From DATLFA01 sp039934635 (GTDB taxonomy: Bacteria > Actinomycetota > Acidimicrobiia > Acidimicrobiales > WLNW01), in the NCBI GenBank assembly GCA_039934635.1, contig JBDTLT010000295.1, positions 1-6,208 of the forward strand: a DNA stretch of 6,208 nucleotides, read 5' to 3'. The notes under the pieces were generated by a model. That model was not told the origin of the DNA. It ran no database searches and worked only from the letters and a program-made list of their open reading frames with translations. Below, piece after piece: positions 1 to 5,127 of this stretch (its first letter is position 1; the number at the start of each line of letters is the position of its first letter). Position numbers and translations under genes: made by a program.

Positions 1-481
1 AGCCGTGGTCGACGCCTTCGATGCTGATGCCCATGATGCCCCGGTTGAGCGAGACGCCCGCCGCGATGATCGTGCGCGCGCCGAGGCTGCGCAGCGTCGG
101 GTCGAGTGAGGTGCCGATGAACGGAGCGATGCCGTGGAATCGCAGCGATTCGATATCGGATGCGTGGTGCAGCTCAGGCAGGGTCTGTGTCGTCGGAGCA
201 CCCACGAGTAGATGGTCGGGGTTTTCGAGGAACCGGTTGACCGAGGGCATGTTGCGATAGCTGCCCACGCGGTCGGGACGAAATGCCGCAGTGCAGTGGA
301 TGACACGGATACCGGCACCCCGCGCTGTCGCGAACAACGAGCTCAACCGGTCGACGATGCCGGATTGCTTCACCGCGTCTTCGAGGCCAGGGACCATGCA
401 CAGATCACCGACGACGCCACGCTCCATCTCCATGCAGACGATTGCGGTGTGACGAGGATTGACGAGTTCGGCGAGATCCAT
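1..481 (-). CDS. Isochorismatase-fold cysteine hydrolase homologue, C-terminus beyond window
   Basis: The reading frame opens at an ATG (481-479) and runs off the left edge with 160 codons and no stop. The fold is recognisable. There is an N-terminal strand with the pattern IVCMEMERGVVGD (residues 14-26), a central segment RFHGIAPFIGTSLDPTLRSLG (about 114-134) and the strand-plus-turn IIAAGVSLNRGIMG (138-151). In active family members these regions carry the catalytic Asp, Lys and Cys. Here the Asp position is Glu18, the Lys region reads RFHG, and the Cys position after 'GVSxN' is Gly148. I recall an actinobacterial subfamily with similar HG...GT and GVSxNVA motifs that also lacks the Cys, so this is probably a subfamily trait rather than decay. 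The substrate is unknown. It lies 15 bases downstream of the ABC transporter gene on the same strand and is probably co-transcribed with it. No clear Shine-Dalgarno is visible before the ATG. A link to the peptide cassette is unproven. Confidence 0.8.
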   Translation of the reverse strand, partial: MDLAELVNPRHTAIVCMEMERGVVGDLCMVPGLEDAVKQSGIVDRLSSLFATARGAGIRVIHCTAAFRPDRVGSYRNMPSVNRFLENPDHLLVGAPTTQTLPELHHASDIESLRFHGIAPFIGTSLDPTLRSLGARTIIAAGVSLNRGIMGISIEGVDHG

Positions 482-496
482 TCGTCGGACACTAAC

Positions 497-2155
497 TCAC
501 CGACTGACCGGTGCGGCTGCTCCGAGGTTGACGACGTGATCGGCCATATCGACGGCTTCACTGTGATGACTCACGATGAGTACCGCAGGCCGCGCCTGCC
601 ATGCACGCAGGTTGGCGAGCACCTCGGCGATGCCGTTGCGATCGAGGTGGTTGGTCGGCTCGTCGAGGATGAGAATCTTGGGCCGGCGCACCAGCGCGCG
701 GGCGATGGCGATGCGTTGGCGCTGGCCCCCCGACAGCGTCCGGGCATCTTCGCCCAACACCGTTTCGAGGCCGAGGGGCAGGGAGTCGACGATCGATTGC
801 GCGCCGGCCATACCGAGTGCCCAGCGAATGTCGTCCGCGCCGATGCCGGTCGAGCCGTAGATCAGATTCTCCCTGATGCTCGCGGCGAAGAAGAACGGGT
901 CTTGCGGGACGATGCCGATGTGGCGCAGCACATGGGCAAGGTCCGCATCGTCATACCGCAATCCGTCGATGCAGACTTCACCGATCGAGGGTCGATAGTG
1001 GCCGAGCACGAGATTGACGACGCTGCTCTTGCCGGAGCCATTGGGGCCTACGAGCGCGGTGACGCAATGGGGCTGCAGTTCGAGCGAGAACGACTGCAAC
1101 ACCGGCGGGCCACTGCCGTAGCCGAAGGTCACGTTGCGCATGCTCAAGGCGCCGACGATGTCCAATCGGGTCGTGCCGGAGTAGGGACGCTCGTCAACCC
1201 GATCGAGCAACTCGTGAATCTTGGCCAGCGACGCCTGGCCCTCGATCAAATTGGGGAATGCTCCGTTCATCGCGTTCAACGGTCCGCGCAGTAGAGCGAA
1301 CCCGGCGAAGAACGACAGCACCGTGCCGATGGTCATCGAACCGTCGATCGTCGCGAGGCCACCGACGATCAAGATCGAAGCACCGACCAGTGCGGTGATC
1401 GTCTGATGTGCAGCTCCGTGGAACGCGAGTGCGAGCGCTCGTCGGATGCCGGCATGCTCCACCTCACGCGCGTCGCGTGAACGTTGATCTTGTTCGTAGA
1501 GCTCGGCTGCATGTGCACGCGTCAGATCCTGAGCGCGCAACGACGTGATCATGCCTGCGCTGTAGTTCTCGAACGCAGTGTGGTAGCTCTCGAATCGTTT
1601 CTCCAGCGTCTTGTCAGACGCACGGTTGACGATGAGCGACAGTCCGCCCACCACGACCGTCACCCCGGTCAGCAGTGGACTGCGAACGAACAGCAGCGAG
1701 AGCATTGCGAACGCAAGCACCGCGCCCGGAACGACGTCTCGCAGCAGGATCGTGGTAGCGAAGTCGACGCGGTCGGCGTGGTTCACCACTCGGTCATGCA
1801 GTTCTGCCATCGGAGTCGTGTCGTAGTGCTGTCGCGAGAGCCGATAGATCTTGTCGAGCATCGACTCGCGCAACTCACGAGTGACGCGCTTCGTGAGTCG
1901 CAGCGCGATGCGACGTTCGAGAACGCTGAGCCCACTAGCGAGCGCCGTCAGAGCGACGACTGCGACGCCGATCGTGACGAGTTCACCCCTCCGATGCTCG
2001 GGAATCGAATGGTCGATGACACGCGCGACGAGCAACGGCACAGGCAAGATCAACGCGGCCAACGCGATGCTCAACGCAATGCTCGCGGCCAAGGCGCCCG
2101 CCGACGCACGGAAGTGCGTGAGGTGGCGACGCCAGGGCGAACGGGTCATGCACAC
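497..2155 (-). CDS. ABC half-transporter (permease-ATPase fusion), likely peptide exporter
   Basis: A 552-residue protein with an N-terminal membrane domain and a C-terminal nucleotide-binding domain, so a half-transporter expected to act as a homodimer in the inner membrane. Hydrophobic stretches lie near residues 21-46, 57-78, 134-158, 160-178, 250-270 and 275-295, giving the usual six helices. The ATPase has Walker A GPNGSGKSS (370-378), Q-loop Gln418, signature LSGGQ (474-478), Walker B ILILDEP (494-500) and H-loop His530. All are intact, so it should hydrolyse ATP. There is no N-terminal C39 peptidase domain, so it would export rather than cleave its substrate, as expected when a separate B2 peptidase exists. 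Size and architecture match the D-type exporters of lasso peptide clusters, and it diverges from the maturation genes. The frame opens at GTG 2155 or at ATG 2149-2147 two codons on; neither has a good Shine-Dalgarno, and an in-frame TAG lies upstream. Export of the 3943-4047 peptide, with possible self-protection, is inferred from position. Confidence 0.9.
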   Translation of the reverse strand: MCMTRSPWRRHLTHFRASAGALAASIALSIALAALILPVPLLVARVIDHSIPEHRRGELVTIGVAVVALTALASGLSVLERRIALRLTKRVTRELRESMLDKIYRLSRQHYDTTPMAELHDRVVNHADRVDFATTILLRDVVPGAVLAFAMLSLLFVRSPLLTGVTVVVGGLSLIVNRASDKTLEKRFESYHTAFENYSAGMITSLRAQDLTRAHAAELYEQDQRSRDAREVEHAGIRRALALAFHGAAHQTITALVGASILIVGGLATIDGSMTIGTVLSFFAGFALLRGPLNAMNGAFPNLIEGQASLAKIHELLDRVDERPYSGTTRLDIVGALSMRNVTFGYGSGPPVLQSFSLELQPHCVTALVGPNGSGKSSVVNLVLGHYRPSIGEVCIDGLRYDDADLAHVLRHIGIVPQDPFFFAASIRENLIYGSTGIGADDIRWALGMAGAQSIVDSLPLGLETVLGEDARTLSGGQRQRIAIARALVRRPKILILDEPTNHLDRNGIAEVLANLRAWQARPAVLIVSHHSEAVDMADHVVNLGAAAPVSR

Positions 2156-2187
2156 AGCAAACAGCGCGGCGGGCGCGAAGCAAACAG
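2156..2187. repeat. Pair of 9-bp direct repeats upstream of the exporter start
   Basis: The sequence AGCAAACAG occurs at 2156-2164 and again at 2179-2187, a 23-base offset or roughly two helical turns. Read on the exporter strand it is CTGTTTGCT twice, immediately before the GTG/ATG start. Such spacing suits tandem binding of a regulator on one DNA face, but with two short copies chance cannot be excluded. Confidence 0.3.
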
Positions 2188-2286
2188 GCTATTTGGCTCA
2201 TGGACGATGTTCCACGCGACTCATGTGCGGGTCCGAACGGCCTCCTACCTTGTCCTTTTCACAGCCGGTGGTTCCCACTTCCGACT

Positions 2287-2294
2287 GAGGAGAG
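2287..2294 (+). promoter_or_regulatory. Ribosome binding site of the B1 gene
   Basis: The stretch GAGGAGAG ends six bases before the ATG at 2301. It is the first good Shine-Dalgarno on this strand and fixes the start of the maturation operon. Confidence 0.75.
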
Positions 2295-2300
2295 ATCGAG

Positions 2301-2579
2301 ATGTTCGACGACAAGTCGTGCGTCGTGCGTTCGAGCGCAGTTGTGGCTCGAGGTCTGCGCGACCAGACACTGCTCATGGACATGGAGTCCGAGCGATACC
2401 TCACGCTCGACGCGGTCGCGTCGCAGATCTGGGGCATGCTCGACGGCACCCATTCGGTCGCCCACATCGCCGCCACGATTGTCGATGAGTACGACGCACC
2501 CGCCCCGACGATCCGCGCCGACATCGACGCCTTGCTGACCGATCTGTTCGAGTTGGGGCTCGTCCACCATGCGGCATGA
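2301..2579 (+). CDS. PqqD-like RiPP recognition element protein (lasso-type B1)
   Basis: A 92-residue stand-alone PqqD-family domain. The family folds as a winged-helix-like RiPP recognition element that binds the leader of the precursor and delivers it to the processing enzyme. Hallmarks visible here are LLMDMESERYLTLDAVASQI (24-43), matching the family pattern of 'x-LLD-x-x-x-x-RY-x-x-LD-x-x-x-x-x-IW', then IWGMLDGTHSV (43-53), an acidic helix with VDEYDAP (61-67), and a C-terminal helix ending in FELGLVH (83-89), where the family usually has 'L...GLL'. The length is typical of free-standing B1 proteins in actinobacterial lasso clusters, where B1 and B2 are separate polypeptides. A good Shine-Dalgarno (GAGGAGAG) supports the ATG. 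Its end overlaps the B2 gene by 11 bases, which suggests translational coupling and a working B1-B2 pair. The likely partner is the leader of the peptide at 3943, especially around Tyr6-Pro9. Confidence 0.9.
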   Translation: MFDDKSCVVRSSAVVARGLRDQTLLMDMESERYLTLDAVASQIWGMLDGTHSVAHIAATIVDEYDAPAPTIRADIDALLTDLFELGLVHHAA

Positions 2580-3021
2580 CCCCCGCTACGTGTGCACCGC
2601 GGCTGTTCTCGTCCCCGGATTCCGGGCGATCGTGAAGTTCGAGGGTCTGCGGACTGCAGCGTCGGCGGCCACGAGGATCGCGGCCGCGCCCCGTGCACCG
2701 CAGCTCCGCCGTGCCCCCGGCGCGGACGAGGTCGCCGGCACCGCCGAAGCCATTGCCCGCACGGTCGACGCCGTGGCCCGCCGCCTACCGGTCAGGTCGC
2801 GCTGTCTGCCTCGTTCGCTCGCTCTCTGGACGATGCTGCAGCGCGCCGGGATCGACGCCACGTTGCGCATCGGGTTGCGCACCGATGGCTCGGCCGAGGC
2901 CCATGCCTGGGTCGAACATCGTGGATCCGCTCTCGGCGAGCTGGTCGACGCGACCACGCTTGCCCCGTTCGCGCTGGCGAGTCAGCTGCCCGTCGCATTG
3001 GTCGGAGAGCAGGGACGATGA
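2569..3021 (+). CDS. Lasso-type B2 leader peptidase (transglutaminase-like fold)
   Basis: A 150-residue member of the transglutaminase-like family used as leader peptidase in lasso peptide maturation. In that family a cysteine-protease-like triad cuts the leader from the core, after the residue that follows a conserved Thr. The triad is visible: Cys79 in SRCLPRSLALWTML (77-90), His112 in AHAWVE (111-116) and Asp127 in LVDAT (125-129). The spacing and the 'RCL-x-x-S-x-x-L' helix are typical, and the length is that of stand-alone B2 proteins. An alanine- and arginine-rich stretch (about 31-65) precedes the catalytic core. The ATG at 2569 lies inside the B1 gene (11-base overlap) and the stop overlaps the kinase start in an ATGA arrangement, so the three genes are tightly coupled. 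B2 is expected to act with B1 in the cytoplasm on the 3943-4047 precursor. The substrate is inferred from adjacency and from the leader consensus. Confidence 0.9.
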   Translation: MRHDPRYVCTAAVLVPGFRAIVKFEGLRTAASAATRIAAAPRAPQLRRAPGADEVAGTAEAIARTVDAVARRLPVRSRCLPRSLALWTMLQRAGIDATLRIGLRTDGSAEAHAWVEHRGSALGELVDATTLAPFALASQLPVALVGEQGR

Positions 3022-3929
3022 CTGCATCCACGTTGCTGCGCTATCGCATGTGCTCCCTCGAAGTGCACAGCGAGATCCCGCTCGTCGAGCTCGACGAGGC
3101 TGACGACAACGTGCCGGCAACGTGCGTCGTGCAGTTGGGGGCAGAGGCACCGGCCTCGATCGTCCGCTGGTTGCTCGATCACGAGCACCGCGAAGGTTTT
3201 CTTGCCAAAGAAGATCCCGAAGACCGACTCGTCGTGCACCTCGAAGGTGCGGCGATCATCGTCGTCAGCGCAGACAACGCGTCCATCGTCGTGCATCCTG
3301 AGATCGACGACGACGATGTCATCAGCCATCTGGTCGTCGACCACGTATTACCGAGAGTTCTCGCGCGCCGGGGCTACACCGTGCTGCACGCCACGTGTGT
3401 GGCATACCAGGACCGCGCGGTTGCGTTCGTGGGAGCCAGCGGAGCCGGCAAGTCGACACTCGCCATGAGCGCGGTGCAAAGCGGCGCTCGGCTCCTCGCC
3501 GACGACTGCCTGGTGCTGGCCGACTGCGGAAGCGAGTTCGAAGTGCTCGCTTCGTACGCCGGCAGCCGGCTGTGGTCCGACAGCGCGTCCGCGCTCGACG
3601 TCGATCCGAACGGCGCTTTGATCAATGCGACCGGCAAGTCGCGAGTGCGTCTCGACGCGGCGTTCGAATCAGGGGCACGCACCCGCCTCGCCGCCGTCTT
3701 CGTGCTCGAACGCGGCGCCGCCGATCTAGCTGTCGACGCGATGGCACCGGCAGAGGCGTTCTGGCGACTCGGCGAGAACACCTACGTGTTCGACGGTCGC
3801 CGCCATGGCTTCGATGGCGTCGGGTCGCTCGTCGACACCACGCCTATCTACCGCCTGCGCTATCCGAGTTCGTATGCATCGCTGCCCGCGGTGCATACCG
3901 CAATCGACCTATTGATCGAGAGTTTCTGA
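3018..3929 (+). CDS. HPr-kinase-like peptide kinase of RiPP cluster
   Basis: A 303-residue protein of the HPr kinase/phosphorylase-like P-loop family. The first ~115 residues form a variable acidic domain. The kinase core begins at GYTVLHATCVAY (119-130), followed by a P-loop GASGAGKST (139-147) within AVAFVGASGAGKSTLAM, and an acidic LLADDCLVL (159-167) matching the metal/phosphate-site Asp pair of the family. HPr kinases phosphorylate Ser on a protein; cluster-encoded relatives (the paeninodin and pseudomycoidin systems) are known to phosphorylate the C-terminal Ser of lasso precursors. The neighbouring precursor here ends in Ser, which fits well. The start is taken at ATG 3018, overlapping the B2 stop as ATGA. 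The frame stays open farther upstream, but that part runs antisense-like through B2 and lacks family similarity. The stop at 3927-3929 lies inside the precursor's Shine-Dalgarno. A role in carbon regulation is unlikely given the context. Confidence 0.88.
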   Translation: MTASTLLRYRMCSLEVHSEIPLVELDEADDNVPATCVVQLGAEAPASIVRWLLDHEHREGFLAKEDPEDRLVVHLEGAAIIVVSADNASIVVHPEIDDDDVISHLVVDHVLPRVLARRGYTVLHATCVAYQDRAVAFVGASGAGKSTLAMSAVQSGARLLADDCLVLADCGSEFEVLASYAGSRLWSDSASALDVDPNGALINATGKSRVRLDAAFESGARTRLAAVFVLERGAADLAVDAMAPAEAFWRLGENTYVFDGRRHGFDGVGSLVDTTPIYRLRYPSSYASLPAVHTAIDLLIESF

Positions 3930-3937
3930 GGAGGTGA
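3929..3937 (+). promoter_or_regulatory. Very strong Shine-Dalgarno of the precursor gene
   Basis: AGGAGGTGA is a near-complete complement of the 16S rRNA 3' tail. Its AGGAGG core ends eight bases before ATG 3943, an ideal spacing. It starts on the last base of the kinase stop codon. It is the best ribosome binding site in the window, in keeping with a precursor needed in excess over its enzymes, and it supports this small open frame being a real gene. Confidence 0.85.
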
Positions 3938-3942
3938 ACAGC

Positions 3943-4047
3943 ATGGAAAAGAAATCCTACACAACCCCGAAGGTTGCCGTCCTCGGCACCGTCAAGGACC
4001 TCACCCGCGGCAACGAGTGGGGAGGTTCGGGCCGACGCCCGAGCTGA
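3943..4047 (+). CDS. Lasso-leader RiPP precursor peptide, 34 residues
   Basis: A 34-codon gene that is easy to miss by length alone. The leader matches the lasso consensus YxxPx(L/V)xxxGxxxxxTx exactly: Tyr6, Pro9, Val11, Gly15 and Thr21, with Gly15-to-Thr21 spacing as in lariatin-type leaders. Lasso B2 peptidases cut one residue after the conserved Thr, predicting cleavage between Arg22 and Gly23 and a 12-residue core GNEWGGSGRRPS. Gly is the usual first core residue. The oddity is that a lasso ring needs Asp or Glu at core position 7, 8 or 9, and these are Ser, Gly and Arg; the only acid is Glu at position 3. The core is Gly-rich, has a basic RRP near its end and finishes with Ser, the residue type phosphorylated by cluster kinases. 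A less likely cut after Val17 would place Glu25 at position 8. The gene lies 13 bases after the kinase stop and before a strong hairpin. The final product is unknown. Confidence 0.88.
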   Translation: MEKKSYTTPKVAVLGTVKDLTRGNEWGGSGRRPS

Positions 4048-4055
4048 TTTCGGAA

Positions 4056-4091
4056 GACGGATAGCCGCGGCCTTCTCCGCGGCTATCCGTC
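4056..4091 (+). terminator. Perfect 15-bp hairpin after the precursor gene
   Basis: The arms 4056-4070 and 4077-4091 are exact reverse complements around a six-base CCTTCT loop, and the hairpin begins nine bases after the precursor stop. There is no following T-run (the next bases are CCCGAGG), so it is not a classical intrinsic terminator. U-less hairpin terminators are common in high-GC actinobacteria. It could equally act as a partial terminator or as a 3' stabiliser that raises precursor mRNA relative to the downstream genes. Confidence 0.7.
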
Positions 4092-4143
4092 CCCGAGGCA
4101 TCCCCGTTCACTTCCCCGACCCAACTTCCGGAACGACTGCGAT

Positions 4144-5127
4144 ATGGCGTACACCTTCGCACTGCTCGGGTTCGATCCCCATCAACCCTGGGCCGCGTTC
4201 ACGCGCTCGAGCGAACTCCTCTACCTCCCCTACCTCCTCCCCGGTCTCGTCGTCATCGCGATTGCCCGGTGGCGCAGGCGGACTCCGCACGCGTCGCCAT
4301 CACCATCGGCGCGTCGATCCCTACGCAACGACGCCGCGATGTTCATCCTCAACGGCGCCTTTCTCTTTCATATCCTGGCCGCGGGCATCGTCGCCGCTCC
4401 GATCGCCCTCTGGGTCAGAGACCACCTCCGCCCGATCATCGGCGCGCATGAGTTGCTGCACGGCCTCTCCGCACAGATCTTCCTGACGATCGTCCTGACC
4501 CTGACCATCGACTTCAGCTTCTTCGCCGCACACGTCCTCCAGCATCGCATTTCCGTTCTTTGGTGCTTTCACAAGGTGCACCACTCGGCACCGGTGATGA
4601 CACCCTTGACCGCCTACCGCAGTCACCCCGTCGACGACATCGTCGAAGGCGTTGTCGTCTCGCTCTTGCTCGGGATCTGCGACGGCGTTCTCTTGCTCGT
4701 GTTCGATCCAACCGTGTCGGTGCCGACCATCGCCGGGACGAACGCAGTGTTCGTCATCGCATTCGCCGCGCTGGCCAATCTTCGTCATTCACATACGTGG
4801 ATCTCGTGGGGTGATCGCATCGAGCGGGTCTTCTGCAGTCCGGCGCAACACCAGATCCACCACAGCACCGATCCGAGCCACCACGACCGCAACTTCGGCG
4901 GGCTGCTCTCACTGTGGGATTGGCTCTTCGGCACGCTGATCACCGCCCGCACGCACCAGCAGATCACGTTCGGCCTCGGCGCGGAGTCTGATCGATATCA
5001 CACTGTTCGGGACATGTACTTCGCACCCGTCCGCGAGGCCGGCACGCGGTGGATCACGCCGCGCCTACGCAAGCCCACCAACGCCACCGAGGCGCCCGCC
5101 GCCGCTGATGAACTGATGCACGTATGA
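4144..5127 (+). CDS. Sterol desaturase/fatty-acid hydroxylase family membrane protein
   Basis: A 327-residue integral membrane protein of the fatty acid hydroxylase superfamily, which uses a histidine-ligated di-iron centre and O2 to hydroxylate or desaturate C-H bonds. The histidine clusters are intact: HVLQH (130-134), HKVHH (143-147), His161, HSH (215-217), HQIHH (236-240) and HH before DRNFGG (246-253). Hydrophobic segments lie near residues 27-43, 66-90, 110-130, 166-190 and 195-212, placing the active site at the cytoplasmic membrane face. The ATG at 4144 has no obvious Shine-Dalgarno, and I saw no better in-frame start after the hairpin. The stop overlaps the nucleotidyltransferase start as ATGA, so these two genes form a coupled pair. 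Its substrate cannot be read from sequence. Options are the mature peptide, a lipid joined to it, or an unrelated membrane lipid. The position between precursor and NTP transferase makes a tailoring role plausible but unproven. Confidence 0.88.
   Translation: MAYTFALLGFDPHQPWAAFTRSSELLYLPYLLPGLVVIAIARWRRRTPHASPSPSARRSLRNDAAMFILNGAFLFHILAAGIVAAPIALWVRDHLRPIIGAHELLHGLSAQIFLTIVLTLTIDFSFFAAHVLQHRISVLWCFHKVHHSAPVMTPLTAYRSHPVDDIVEGVVVSLLLGICDGVLLLVFDPTVSVPTIAGTNAVFVIAFAALANLRHSHTWISWGDRIERVFCSPAQHQIHHSTDPSHHDRNFGGLLSLWDWLFGTLITARTHQQITFGLGAESDRYHTVRDMYFAPVREAGTRWITPRLRKPTNATEAPAAADELMHV

Larger units (their letters stand above)
2156..2300. promoter_or_regulatory. Divergent intergenic region between exporter and maturation genes
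   Basis: These 145 bases separate the two divergent gene groups and must hold the promoters for both, unless transcription enters from outside. I could not identify a convincing -35/-10 pair on either strand. The region contains a 9-base direct repeat (2156-2164 and 2179-2187) close to the exporter start and a purine-rich Shine-Dalgarno before the B1 gene. Placement as a shared control region is an inference from the layout. Confidence 0.5.

Noticed and set aside
212..1294. A 360-codon plus-strand open frame opposite the ABC transporter
   Set aside because: It is antisense to a protein with all ABC motifs intact, has low-complexity His/Asp/Arg-rich composition and no recognisable domain. It is a GC-bias shadow.
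2198..2250. Eight-codon minus-strand mini-frame (MSRVEHRP) with an AGGAGG about 16 bases upstream, as a possible exporter leader peptide
   Set aside because: The Shine-Dalgarno spacing is too long, and no attenuation hairpin or codon signature is visible.
2201..2300. Sigma-70-like or ECF-like promoter boxes in the divergent region
   Set aside because: TTG- and GGAAC-like hexamers exist, but none has a partner box at proper spacing on either strand.
1484..2488. A 334-codon plus-strand open frame spanning the exporter N-terminus, intergenic region and B1
   Set aside because: It is Arg/Gln-rich with no fold signature and runs across three better-supported elements.
2592..3017. Possible N-terminal extension of the kinase through the B2 gene
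   Set aside because: The frame is open but the translated extension is Arg/His-rich junk, B2 occupies this DNA with a clear triad, and ATG 3018 gives the normal family length and an ATGA overlap.
3974..4486. A 170-codon plus-strand frame crossing the precursor, hairpin and hydroxylase start
   Set aside because: It is Ser/Pro/Arg-rich out-of-frame translation of the hydroxylase gene with no Shine-Dalgarno or domain.
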